A stretch of 64,000 nucleotides of DNA, from assembly GCF_010367455.1 (NCBI RefSeq), contig NZ_WRPR01000149.1, positions 1 to 64,000 on the forward strand, read 5' to 3'. Each line of letters starts with the position of its first letter. Position 1 is the first letter of the stretch. The notes below the pieces were generated by a model. It saw only the letters and a list, made by a program, of their open reading frames with translations, made no database searches and was not told the origin of the DNA. Below, piece after piece: positions 9,160-17,542 of this stretch. The translations under genes were made by a program, and so were the position numbers. Origin of the DNA: Candidatus Laterigemmans baculatus. Its GTDB lineage: Bacteria; Planctomycetota; Planctomycetia; Pirellulales; Pirellulaceae.

Positions 9160-9677
9160 CAGCGAAGCGGTACCTCGTACTCGTGCACGTACTCAGCGAA
9201 GCGGTACTCGTACTCAGCGAAGCGGTACTCGTACTCGTACTCGAATCGAGCGCGGCGTGGGACTCAAACGCAGCCTCGCCCTGGGATGGTGAAAAGCCCG
9301 GAAGAAAAGGGCGCCAGAAGTAGAAACGGCGAGTCAAAACATCATCCTCCCGCCCCGCGGGAGGGTCGGGCTCTTAGGCCCGGGGAGGGCAATGAGTTTC
9401 GGCACGAACTCCCGATGAAGCCGTTAGAAAAGAAGCCAATTCGTTGAGGAAAAAGGGTCACACCCACTCATCGCGCGAGCGTCTACCGGCCCCTCCCCGC
9501 TCGTTCCTCGCGACCCTCCCGGGGGGAGGGTGATGTCTTGGGCGGAACAGCTTCAACTCATTTACGAGAAAATTTTCACCATCCCAGCCTCGCCCCATTG
9601 GCTCGATCACGAGTACCGCTGCGCTGAGTACGAGTACCGCTGCGCTGAGTACGAGTACCGCTGCGCTGAGTACGAGT
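9160..9677. repeat. Three-layer nested inverted-repeat island (R4, a 13-mer pair, R3)
   Basis: Outer layer (R4): 21-bp units at 9191-9211 and 9212-9232 with a partial unit before them, answered in inverted orientation by three exact 21-bp units at 9611-9631, 9632-9652 and 9653-9673; the arms differ mainly at one base (AGCGAAGCGG versus AGCGCAGCGG). Middle layer: GGGATGGTGAAAA at 9283-9295 and its reverse complement at 9573-9585. Inner layer (R3): GC-rich arms at 9341-9390 and 9490-9535. This accounts for most of the 551-bp gap between the TIGR03545 gene and the convergent FtsQ-like gene. The 21-bp units stay open in several frames, which creates spurious repetitive ORFs. Confidence 0.85.
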
Positions 9678-9690
9678 AGGGGAGGGAGAG

Positions 9691-10566
9691 TTACTTCGCT
9701 GGCAGTTTGGCGAGCCGGAGGTCGTCGACGCGGGAGGTGTCCGCCAGCAGGGCTTGGAGTTTGGCGGCAGCGGACGGTTCACCGCGAACTTCCTCACCCG
9801 GAGCGCTGCCCCAGATGAACCGCGTTCCGTCGGTGCGGATGATTGCGTAGACCCAGCTTTCGTTGAACGCTCGGTTGGGGTTGGTCAGCGTGATGGCCGC
9901 CAGGTTGCAAATCTCGCGGTGTTTTTCGAGCAACTCCGCCAGCGCCGCCGCGGCGATCACGCGTTGATCGCCAAACGGGCTGCCGATCCCGCCGGTCGGA
10001 TAGGTTCCGGGGACTTCGATGTGCAGGAGCGAGGTGGTGTCGAAACCGACAAAGTCCTCGGGCGGCAGAAGAATCCCTCGGCCATCGACGACAAACACGG
10101 CGGGTCCTTTGACCTCCGCATGCTGGCTGATCACGCGGACCATCGCCATCGGCTGCCGATAGCGGAGATGGATGTCGACGCCATCGGAGCGTTTTTCGAC
10201 CCGCACGACCTGTTGCACCCAGGGGTGGGTCTGGTAGGCCTGGGCGATCGTCGCCGTCGCTTGGCGATGGAGGAGCGACGTCTTTTCGAGCTGATGGGTC
10301 TCGAAGACAGCGGCGGTGATGTCCGACTGGACGAATGGCGGCGGGGGGGTAATCGACACCGCTTCGCGTTCGAGCCGGTAATACTGGCGGCCGATCCGCT
10401 CGGCGCCCCAGTGATGCCAGGCTACATAGCTGCCGACGAGCAGCGCCGCGGGCCAGATCAGCGAGAGCACAGCCGGGGCGCGAAGCACGCGCGCGGTCCA
10501 GGGGACCGGCGGCGGTTCAGGGGGCATCGGCGGATGCAGCTTCGGCACTTTCTTGTTCGCGCCCAC
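9691..10566 (-). CDS. FtsQ/DivIB-like POTRA-domain membrane protein
   Basis: 291 aa from a GTG start. A Pro-rich cytoplasmic N-terminus (residues 8-23), one membrane segment (about 31-50), then a region at about 60-130 that fits a POTRA domain: a hydrophobic stretch, then HPWVQQVVRVEK and VDIHLRYRQPMAMV, the signature seen in FtsQ. The C-terminal ~150 residues are extracytoplasmic. It lies 55 bp downstream of murB on the same strand; murB-ftsQ adjacency is common in division and cell-wall clusters. Many planctomycetes lack FtsZ, so the protein may serve a different division or wall-building machine. POTRA topology is fairly clear; the exact role is inferred. Confidence 0.7.
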   Translation of the reverse strand: MGANKKVPKLHPPMPPEPPPVPWTARVLRAPAVLSLIWPAALLVGSYVAWHHWGAERIGRQYYRLEREAVSITPPPPFVQSDITAAVFETHQLEKTSLLHRQATATIAQAYQTHPWVQQVVRVEKRSDGVDIHLRYRQPMAMVRVISQHAEVKGPAVFVVDGRGILLPPEDFVGFDTTSLLHIEVPGTYPTGGIGSPFGDQRVIAAAALAELLEKHREICNLAAITLTNPNRAFNESWVYAIIRTDGTRFIWGSAPGEEVRGEPSAAAKLQALLADTSRVDDLRLAKLPAK

Positions 10567-10621
10567 GGTCGACGACTTCCTTGCGTCCGGCGAGTTTCTG
10601 AGCCGTTCTCCGGCGGGAACC

Positions 10622-11500
10622 TTACCAAATCTTCAGATTTAGCTGCAAGTCGACTGCCAGCTGCCGCGAAACCTGCTCGCGAACCGACTCGATCAGCTCG
10701 AGCACTTCGTCGCTCGTCGCCCCGCTGTGGGCGACCAAGTAGGCGGCGTGATGGGAATCGAGGCTGACGTTTCCACGGCGGGTTCCTTTGAGCCCGACCT
10801 GTTCGATCAGGTTCGCCGCATCGGCGCCATCGGGATCGACGAACGGGAGCGAGATGCGGGGCTGGTCGGCCGGCCGCGCCGCCCGCCGGACGATCCACAA
10901 CTTTTGCAGTCGCCGGGTCAGTTCTGTCGCGTCGGCCGGTTCGAGTTCAAAATGGACGGTCAGCACGATCCGACCACCGAGGTCGCTTTTGCGGTGGCCG
11001 AATTGGATGTGGCTCCTCTCGAGCGTTTCGACCGTACCGTCGCTATTGACGCACTCGACCGCCGCGACCACCGAACCGATTTCCGCTCCGCCGGCGCTGG
11101 CGTTGCCCACGACCGCTCCACCGACCGAACCGGGGATTCCGGTCAGCCGTTCGAGGCCGCCGAGCCCTGCCCCGATCGCCCGCGTGATGGCGTGGGCGAG
11201 TTTCGCGCCGCTGCCGGCGATCAGGCGATTGCCCTGAACGTCCAGGGAAGACAGCGAAGCCGCGGCGGTATTGATCACCAAGCCATCGAAACCCGCTTCG
11301 CGCACTAGCACGTTGGAACCCTCGCCCAGCATCCGGACCGGGATTCCACTTTCGGCGGCGGCTTTGACCAGCCGGCAAAGCTCCTCGCGATCGGTCGGCT
11401 CGGCAAAGTACCGCGCCGGGCCTCCGATTCCGAGCCAAGTGTAGGGAGCCAGCGGCTCGTCGTTGCGGATCAGGTGGTCGAGGTCGGCGGGCAGAGGCAT
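10622..11500 (-). CDS. murB: UDP-N-acetylmuramate dehydrogenase (MurB)
   Basis: Flavoprotein that reduces UDP-GlcNAc-enolpyruvate to UDP-MurNAc in cytoplasmic peptidoglycan precursor synthesis. FAD-binding motifs are clear: TWLGIGGPARYF near the start, LGEGSNVLVREAGFDG, and LTGIPGSVGGAVVGNASAGG. The C-terminal domain keeps LIEQVGLKG and GNVSLDSHHAAYLVAHSGAT. Two places look unusual: the segment that is normally GSxFKNP reads ISLPFVDP, and the end reads LQLNLKIW where a catalytic Glu normally precedes the last residues. I use the ATG at 11500 (292 aa); an in-frame TTG at 11542 would add 14 residues. It precedes the FtsQ-like gene. Confidence 0.9.
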   Translation of the reverse strand: MPLPADLDHLIRNDEPLAPYTWLGIGGPARYFAEPTDREELCRLVKAAAESGIPVRMLGEGSNVLVREAGFDGLVINTAAASLSSLDVQGNRLIAGSGAKLAHAITRAIGAGLGGLERLTGIPGSVGGAVVGNASAGGAEIGSVVAAVECVNSDGTVETLERSHIQFGHRKSDLGGRIVLTVHFELEPADATELTRRLQKLWIVRRAARPADQPRISLPFVDPDGADAANLIEQVGLKGTRRGNVSLDSHHAAYLVAHSGATSDEVLELIESVREQVSRQLAVDLQLNLKIW

Positions 11501-11734
11501 CGCGAGCGTGGGATTCGAGGGCGATTCGTGCAGGACGAACAAGCAAATGCCGCGGGGCTCTTGGGGAGCGGCCCGGGCGGTCTCCGCCCTCGCTGACCGA
11601 GGGCGATCTGTCCAGATGATAGCGATCGAGGCGCAAAACGAAACGCGTCTGGTTCGAGCGCTGCGGATGGCGAGCGCGAACCAGACGCGTGACGATGGAA
11701 AGCGACCGCGAGAACACCGCGGTCGTCGATGGGT

Positions 11735-12139
11735 TTACGAGCTACGGCGACCGAGCGTCAATGCCTTGCGGATCAGCGTGCGGACGCGGCCTTCGGTTTG
11801 GAAACCGGTCAACTGGAGCCGCTTCCAGCCGCTGTCGGTCTGCGAGAAAACAATGATCTGCGGAATCATCGGGCCCCGCATCAGCTGTCCTGCCAACTCG
11901 GGCTCTTGGTCGCGATCGACCACCGTCAACGTCACGTCGCTCAACTGCCCGCTGCTCTTCAACTGCGAGAGCGTCGAAGCCTTCAACGTCTGGCAGGCCG
12001 GGCAGCCTTCGCCGCTGACGACGACCATCAAGGGCTTGCCGCTCTGCTGGGCGGTTCGATAGGCGTCGGAGTACTTTTGCGTTGGGGAATGCTCAGAGAC
12101 GACCGTTGCGAGAACTGCGGTCAGAAGCATCGACAACAT
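11735..12139 (-). CDS. Exported thioredoxin-like protein
   Basis: 134 aa. A short hydrophobic N-terminus (residues 1-15) looks like a signal sequence. The thioredoxin fold is indicated by GKPLMVVVSGEGCPACQ with the redox pair C46-P-A-C49, and by MIPQIIVFSQ, which carries the cis-Pro after Ile. The ATG at 12139 is chosen because AAAGG lies 7 nt upstream and the signal sequence follows; the frame is open further upstream. Probably a periplasmic thiol:disulfide protein; the partner is unknown. The gene is alone on its strand, ~230 bp upstream of murB. Confidence 0.75.
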   Translation of the reverse strand: MLSMLLTAVLATVVSEHSPTQKYSDAYRTAQQSGKPLMVVVSGEGCPACQTLKASTLSQLKSSGQLSDVTLTVVDRDQEPELAGQLMRGPMIPQIIVFSQTDSGWKRLQLTGFQTEGRVRTLIRKALTLGRRSS

Positions 12140-12597
12140 CAGTAGGCCTTTGTTACGGGTGGGCGATACCACAGCGGCCGCCGACAACGCGCCGACGTAG
12201 GAAGCAACACACAGGACGCGATGGTATCTTCCAACGGTTCCGCGAGTCCCTTCGCCCCGATCCTGCCAAAGGCCCAGATAAGTCAAACAAGAAGTAGGTG
12301 GCAGCGATCGCGAAGAATATGCGGGTTGGATGGAGCGGAGTATAGGAACCGAGTTTTCGTCGGCAACCGCTGCTGGGAATTTGCCCGGGAGAAACCGGGG
12401 GAGGCCACCCGCAAGGGAGGGTGTTGCCGAGGCCGGGTTACGGCTCGAGCCGAGCGCTGTAACATACGGTTTTCAAAATAGTTAAGGCCCCCGCGAGAAA
12501 TGCTAGAAATGGCCTGGCGGAGGGGCTCTCGGGGGAGCCAAAAAAGTTGGGCTCTCCCCCTCCCCTCGCTGCGAATCTTCTCTTCAGAAGCACTTGT
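12140..12597. other. Divergent intergenic region, no gene recognised
   Basis: 458 bp between the thioredoxin-like gene (-) and the MocA-like gene (+). A small hairpin, GGCTC with GAGCC around a 6-nt loop, lies near 12525-12540 and is followed by six A on the plus strand, so it is not a terminator in either direction. Short frames here have no recognisable protein content. Both promoters should be in this gap, but I could not pick convincing boxes. Confidence 0.4.
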
Positions 12598-13614
12598 ATG
12601 AAGCTCCGGATCGCGTTACTCGGACTCGGCGAAGCATGGCCACAACGGCACCGCCCGTCGCTGCGAATGCTGCACGATCGCTTTGAGGTCCGAGCGGTGT
12701 TCAACGATGTTCCGCTGCTGGCTGAACAGGCGGCGCGGGAGTTCGGCGCGGTCCAGTGCGACGGTTTCCGATCCATGGTGACCCGGGCCGACATCGACGC
12801 GGTGCTGATGCTCGAGAATTCCTGGCAAGGCTGGCTCCCAGTGCTCGCCGCCTGCGACGCCGGGAAAGCGATCTACTGGGCCGCGGATCTCGATTTTGAC
12901 TCCGCCATCGAGAGCGAGCTGACCCACCGCGTCGAGCGTGCCGGCGTCGCCTTCATGGCCGAATTCCCCCGCCGTTTCGCCCCCGCCACGTTGCGGCTGA
13001 AGGAGCTGATCGCCACCCGGCTCGGCCATCCCCAACTGCTGTTCTGCCATCGCCGCCTCCCACGCCAGGAGAAACGGCAGAGAAACGGCGCCCAGCACCC
13101 CGCTCGGCGGACCGATGCGGAACTGATCGAGTTGATCGACTGGTGCCGCTACGTCGTCGGCCGCGAACCGGTCTCGGTCAGCTCGATCCGCCACGGCCAG
13201 GCAGCCCATCCCGATTACTGGGCGATCACGCTCGAATTCGCCCCGGCCAGCGAGGGAGGAGACCCGGTCGTCGCCCAGATCAGTTGTGGCCGCTACATCC
13301 CGGCCGAATGGCACGAGGCGATCAGTTTTCGTCCCCCCTCGGCGATGCAAATCCGCTGCGACTCGGGCGTCGCATTCGTCGATCTGCCCACGACGCTCGT
13401 CTGGTTCGATGAAGCGGGAAGGCACCTCGAGTCGCTCGACACCGAACTGCCGGTCGGCGAGCAACTGCTCACCCAGTTTCACCGCGCCGTCACCAGCTTG
13501 GTCCGCAAGATGGGCGACCTCGAAGACGCCTGCCGATCGCTGCAGATCCTCCGCACGGCCCGCTTGGCCGCCGATGAAGGGCGGAAAATCAAGCTACCAG
13601 CCGCCGGGCGCTAA
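12598..13614 (+). CDS. GFO/IDH/MocA-like oxidoreductase (degenerate)
   Basis: 338 aa. The N-terminus MKLRIALLGLGEAW is a Rossmann dinucleotide-binding start with the GxG pattern, followed by REFGAVQCDGFRSMV and DAVLMLENSWQGWLPVL, as expected for the nucleotide domain. The usual EKP motif that supplies the catalytic Lys reads AIYWAAD here, so catalysis by the standard mechanism is doubtful. The C-terminal half has the mixed fold of the family (PDYWAITLEF, VAQISCGRY). Start is the ATG at 12598. The stop codon TAA (13612-13614) lies in a repeat edge related to R2. Family placement is good; substrate and activity are unknown. Confidence 0.75.
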   Translation: MKLRIALLGLGEAWPQRHRPSLRMLHDRFEVRAVFNDVPLLAEQAAREFGAVQCDGFRSMVTRADIDAVLMLENSWQGWLPVLAACDAGKAIYWAADLDFDSAIESELTHRVERAGVAFMAEFPRRFAPATLRLKELIATRLGHPQLLFCHRRLPRQEKRQRNGAQHPARRTDAELIELIDWCRYVVGREPVSVSSIRHGQAAHPDYWAITLEFAPASEGGDPVVAQISCGRYIPAEWHEAISFRPPSAMQIRCDSGVAFVDLPTTLVWFDEAGRHLESLDTELPVGEQLLTQFHRAVTSLVRKMGDLEDACRSLQILRTARLAADEGRKIKLPAAGR

Positions 13615-13796
13615 GCTCTGTCAGAGGACTCCAATTCACCACTACCCTCCCCCCGGAAGGATCGGGCTCTCAGGCCCGGGGAGGGCCTGCTGAATTCAGC
13701 CGCGCTCCGTGCTCGACGTTGCGCATCGCCCTCCCCGCTCGTTCCTCGCGACCCTCCCGGGGGGTGGGTATCGCTACCGGTTTTCTGAGAGAGCTT
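13613..13796. repeat. R3 palindromic element wrapped in an outer 13-bp inverted repeat
   Basis: Core R3 arms lie at about 13643-13690 and 13732-13770: CCCTCC-rich stems ending in GGCCCGGGGAGGG and the converse CCCTCCCCGCTCGTTCC. The outer layer is AAGCTCTGTCAGA at 13613-13625 and TCTGAGAGAGCTT at 13784-13796, inverted copies with one mismatch. The outer arm begins inside the TAA stop of the MocA-like gene. The element fills most of the gap between two convergent genes. Confidence 0.75.
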
Positions 13797-13854
13797 AGAT
13801 TCGCGCGGTGTCAGGCTCTGGAAAGTCAGGCTGGAAAGCCGGACGGACCGGGCG

Positions 13855-15594
13855 TCAGCGCTGGCCGATCAGGGCTTGCAGCTTTTTCCAGGGCCGGGTG
13901 TTGGCCACGTCGGCTGCGGTCAACCCGCCGCGGCGGGCTTGCAGGACGCCGTATCGCATCACGTCGAGGCCCTCGGGCGAGTGGGCATCGGTGTTGATGA
14001 CGATCGGAATCCCATGCCGGCGAGCCGCGGCACAGTGGATGTCGTGCAGATCGAGTCGCGCCGGATGGGCGTTCAGTTCCAACAGGGTGCCGGTTTCCGC
14101 TGCAGCGGCGAACACTTTCTCCATTTCGACTTCATAGGCCGGGCGGCGATTGATCAAGCGGCCGGTGGGATGGGCGATGCAGGTGACATGGGGGTTGTGA
14201 ATCGCTCCCAAAATCCGCTCGGTAATTTGTTCCCGCGACTGCTTTTGACCGTAGTGCACGCTCGCCAGAACCCAGTCGGCTTCGGCCAACACCTCGTCGG
14301 GCAGATCCATCCCGCCCGCCTCGAGGATGTCGCACTCGATCCCTTTGAGGATCGTCAGCCGATTCCTGTACTCCTTGCGAATCTCCTCGAGCTCTTCCCA
14401 CTGGGCCAGCAACCGCGCGGGTGTCAGCCCATTGGCCATCGAGACTCGGCGGCTGTGGTCGGTGATCGCAATGTATTCCAGGCCCCGCTCGAGCGCCGCA
14501 TCGGCCATCTCTCGGATCGTCGCCGTACCGTCGCTCGCCGACGTGTGCATGTGCAGATCGCCGCGAATTGCATCGAGCGTGAGCAGCAGCGGAAGTTTGT
14601 CGTTCTGGTCGGCCCACTCAAACTCGTAGCGGTCCTCGCGGATCTCGGGAGGGAACAGGGGAAGCCCGAGCGTCGCGTAGACCTCTTCCTCGCTGCGGCC
14701 GGCGAGTCGCTTGTTACCGTCCTCGCCGAACACGCCGTATTCGTTGATCTTCAAACCGCGGCGGCGGGCGATTGAGCGGAGGTGAATGTTGTGAGCCTGC
14801 GAGCCGGTGAAGTACTGCAGCGCCGCGCCAAACTCCTCGGCTTCCACCATCCGCAAGTCGACTTGCAGCGAACCGCCGACGCGGATCGACATCTTCGTTT
14901 TCTTCTCGTCTCCCCGCAGAATCGTCTCGGTCCGTTCCGGGAACGCCTGCAGATGGTCCATCACCGCGTCGCGGTCGCTGGCCACGCAGAGCATGTCGAG
15001 GTCGCCGACCGTCTCGCGGCCGCGGCGGTAGCTTCCGGCAAACTCCAGTTGCTCGACCGCCGCGCACTGACGCATGTACTCGCGGAGCTGCCCGACCACG
15101 ACGTCGGCGTCAGCCCATCGCATCCGCCGGTCCGCCGCTTCGGCGATCTCCAAGCCTTCGAGGATGGCTTGCTCGGTTTTGGCTCCAAAGCCTTTCAGCT
15201 TGTGGACTTCGCCCGCTTCACACGCTTTGCGAAGCGCTTCGAGGCTATCGATGCCGAGTTCGCGATGGAGCTGAGCCGCTTTCTTGGCACCCACGCCGGG
15301 GATTCGGACCATTGCGAGCACCGAGCTGGGAACCTCCTTGCGAAGGGCCTCGAGCTGCGGAAGCGAGCCGGTTTTGAGCAGGACCTGCGATTTCTCGACC
15401 AGTGTCTTGCCAATCCCGGGAACTGCAGCCAAATCGCGTTCGGGATCGGCGAGTATGTCGCGGACCGGTTCGTCCAAGTCGCGGATCGCCCGGGCACCAT
15501 TGCGGTAGGCCCGCACGCGGAACGGGTTCTCGCCTTTAAACTCAAGCAGCTCGGCGAGTTCTTCAAAGCAGTCCGCGATCTTGCTGTTGTCCAT
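13855..15594 (-). CDS. polX: DNA polymerase X family protein with PHP domain (PolX)
   Basis: 579 aa, the usual length of bacterial PolX. Helix-hairpin-helix repeats fall at about 45-140 (VPGIGKTLVEK, IPGVGAKKA, LKGFGAKTEQ). The polymerase-beta palm has GSYRRGRETVGDLDMLCV with D198 and D200 and the third Asp at D246 (LQVDLRMV). The C-terminal PHP domain starts at GDLHMHTSASDG (H348, H350) with ITDHS and NTDAHSPEG further on, giving the metal ligands of a 3'-5' exonuclease. The likely job is gap filling in base-excision repair. The ATG at 15594 begins one base after the stop of the upstream secreted-protein gene, an odd coupling partner. Confidence 0.95.
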   Translation of the reverse strand: MDNSKIADCFEELAELLEFKGENPFRVRAYRNGARAIRDLDEPVRDILADPERDLAAVPGIGKTLVEKSQVLLKTGSLPQLEALRKEVPSSVLAMVRIPGVGAKKAAQLHRELGIDSLEALRKACEAGEVHKLKGFGAKTEQAILEGLEIAEAADRRMRWADADVVVGQLREYMRQCAAVEQLEFAGSYRRGRETVGDLDMLCVASDRDAVMDHLQAFPERTETILRGDEKKTKMSIRVGGSLQVDLRMVEAEEFGAALQYFTGSQAHNIHLRSIARRRGLKINEYGVFGEDGNKRLAGRSEEEVYATLGLPLFPPEIREDRYEFEWADQNDKLPLLLTLDAIRGDLHMHTSASDGTATIREMADAALERGLEYIAITDHSRRVSMANGLTPARLLAQWEELEEIRKEYRNRLTILKGIECDILEAGGMDLPDEVLAEADWVLASVHYGQKQSREQITERILGAIHNPHVTCIAHPTGRLINRRPAYEVEMEKVFAAAAETGTLLELNAHPARLDLHDIHCAAARRHGIPIVINTDAHSPEGLDVMRYGVLQARRGGLTAADVANTRPWKKLQALIGQR

Positions 15595-15595
15595 C

Positions 15596-17332
15596 TCAGC
15601 GACCGGGCGACGACGACCAGCCGGAGTTGTCATAGACCCGCTTCGGCCGCTGCGGCGGTTGCCCGTGGTCCACGAAGTTCGCCACGGGGCGGACGTCCCC
15701 GCGGGAGTCGACCGGCTGCGGCTCGCTGATCGTGCGGGAATTCGCCTCGCCGCGGCTCGCATCGCTCTGCCAGTGAATCGGCTTGTAGCCCCAGTGCTGA
15801 GCCTGAGCGACCCGGCCCTCGGCCTCGCTCGGTGCGACCAAACGCGGCTGGGAGTCGCGGGCCGGACGGTGTCCCTGCGCGTCGTTGCTCCGCGGATACG
15901 GATACTCCGGCGCCGGCAGCGGCCGGATATCAGTTCGCGGAGCGGCCGTCGGAGGCTGCAGCTGCGGTGCGGCGAGCGGCTGGGAAGGGCGAGCCTGCGT
16001 CGTGCGTCCCGAATCAACCGAAGCGGCCCGATCGACCGAAGCGGCCCGATCGACCGAAGCGGCCCGATCGACCGAGCGGGGCCACCAGGTCGGCGCGGGC
16101 TCAGTCAGCGACGTCGAGGGCGAGTTCGACGTGGCGGACGACAAGGGGCGTCCGCTGGGATCCAGTTGCGGCTGGGGAACCGTCGATTGGTCGATGCTCG
16201 GGCCATACGGATTCGGCGCCGAAGTCCCCGGAACAGTCCCGTTGGCCGGAACGGTCCCGTTGGCCGGAACGGTCCCGCTGGCTGGGAGCGGTGGAGCGTA
16301 GTAACCGGCCGGCGCGTTGGTGCCTCCGGAGTACCCAGTGGCCGGCGCAACCGTGCCGTTACCGAGGGTGCCGTGACCCAGGGTCCCGCTTGCCGGAGCC
16401 GTGCCGCCGTAGGGATTGTAGGCTGGGGCGGTGGCCGCCGGTGGGCAATATCCCGGAGCCGGAGCGACCGCGACCGGCGCTTGAGCCGCCGGAGCGAACG
16501 AGGTGACCGGCGACCGCTGGAGCTGCTGCTGGTAGGAAGTGCATGGCTGCTGAACGACGACCGCGGCTCCGGTGTTCGGATCGGTGGTCGTCACCGGCCG
16601 GTAGTACGTCACCGGCGCCGAGTAGTAGGACGAGGAGTAGCTCGTGCCGAAAAACTTCGACAGCCCGCCCAGCAGTCCCGGACGCGATGCGGGGATGCCC
16701 GGGTAGGTCTGAATGGTCGACGGGACCGTGTTGACGGGCACTTGATACGCCGTCACGGGAGCCACTGCCGCGGGAGCAGCGGCCTGCGGGTAGACGTTCC
16801 CCGTGCCGTAGAACGAAGTCTGCGGCGTCGGAGCGACCGGGAAAGTCGTCCCCGCCGGGGGCGAAAACATCCCATACCCCCGGTCGTTCGCCCCTTGAGC
16901 GGGGATCGCCGCGGGGTACGCCGCCGAATAGCTCGGCATCTGGAGTGCGGAGGCGCCGGTTGCGCTACTTGGCGCGACCACCGCGGGGGCCGCTGCGACC
17001 GGAGCAGCTGCGACCGGAGCCGCCGCCGGAGGATAGGCCGCCGCGTAAGTCACAGGCGCTACCGCGGGAGCGTAAGCGGCTGCGTACGGGTAGGCCGCGG
17101 CGTACGGATAGGCTGCCGCGTAGGGGGCGGTGGTTGCGGCCGGGTAGGCCGCGGCGTAACCGGCTGCGTACGTCGGAGCGGGCGCCACCGGCACGTAGGC
17201 GGCGGTGTGGTGTTTGCCGAACAGCCAGTCGCACAGCGGGCCCCCATGAGCGGATTGTTCGGGGAGGGCCAGGCCGGCGACAGCCAACAACGTGGCTGCG
17301 GTTTTGTGTTTTGCAAACTTCAGTTGAGACAT
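15596..17332 (-). CDS. Secreted Ala/Pro/Tyr-rich low-complexity protein
   Basis: 578 aa, no known domain. A signal peptide is visible (KTAATLLAVAGLALPEQSAHG), followed by GPLCDWLFGKHH, then a region of about 100 residues dominated by AAAYP/AAYAP repeats. Later in-frame tandem repeats are an 18-bp unit (GTVPAN) at about 16230-16287 and another 18-bp unit (SVDRAA) at about 16018-16074. Composition suggests an extended, disordered, surface or periplasmic protein. The opposite strand carries a 601-codon open frame that I treat as a GC-bias shadow, because only this strand has a signal peptide and coherent composition. No function assigned. Confidence 0.7.
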   Translation of the reverse strand: MSQLKFAKHKTAATLLAVAGLALPEQSAHGGPLCDWLFGKHHTAAYVPVAPAPTYAAGYAAAYPAATTAPYAAAYPYAAAYPYAAAYAPAVAPVTYAAAYPPAAAPVAAAPVAAAPAVVAPSSATGASALQMPSYSAAYPAAIPAQGANDRGYGMFSPPAGTTFPVAPTPQTSFYGTGNVYPQAAAPAAVAPVTAYQVPVNTVPSTIQTYPGIPASRPGLLGGLSKFFGTSYSSSYYSAPVTYYRPVTTTDPNTGAAVVVQQPCTSYQQQLQRSPVTSFAPAAQAPVAVAPAPGYCPPAATAPAYNPYGGTAPASGTLGHGTLGNGTVAPATGYSGGTNAPAGYYAPPLPASGTVPANGTVPANGTVPGTSAPNPYGPSIDQSTVPQPQLDPSGRPLSSATSNSPSTSLTEPAPTWWPRSVDRAASVDRAASVDRAASVDSGRTTQARPSQPLAAPQLQPPTAAPRTDIRPLPAPEYPYPRSNDAQGHRPARDSQPRLVAPSEAEGRVAQAQHWGYKPIHWQSDASRGEANSRTISEPQPVDSRGDVRPVANFVDHGQPPQRPKRVYDNSGWSSSPGR

Positions 17333-17542
17333 GCGTCACCAAGGAGGTGCGTTCGAATGAAAGGTCCGCTCAAGTGTTGGACTTAAATGCTGAGAAGGCC
17401 ACAAGTCTTTCACTGCAATTTTCCAATAAATCAGGCGGTTGAGCGGTGCCGCGGGTGGGGATGCGCTGGTCCGGCAGGATGTTGCGCCGCCACGGCGTTC
17501 CGGTCGCTGCCTGAGCCGCCTGAGCCGTCACCGCAGCGGGGG

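Noticed and set aside
9576-9797. Repetitive small protein (TQRSGTR repeats)
   Set aside because: It is the translation of the 21-bp intergenic R4 units and runs into the FtsQ-like gene; no start signal.
12525-12546. Terminator-like hairpin followed by A6
   Set aside because: The run is A on the plus strand and lies on the wrong side of the stem for termination in the minus direction.
15581-17386. 601-codon open frame opposite the secreted-protein gene
   Set aside because: Arg/Gly-rich composition typical of antisense reading of a GC-rich gene; the other strand has a signal peptide and coherent repeats.
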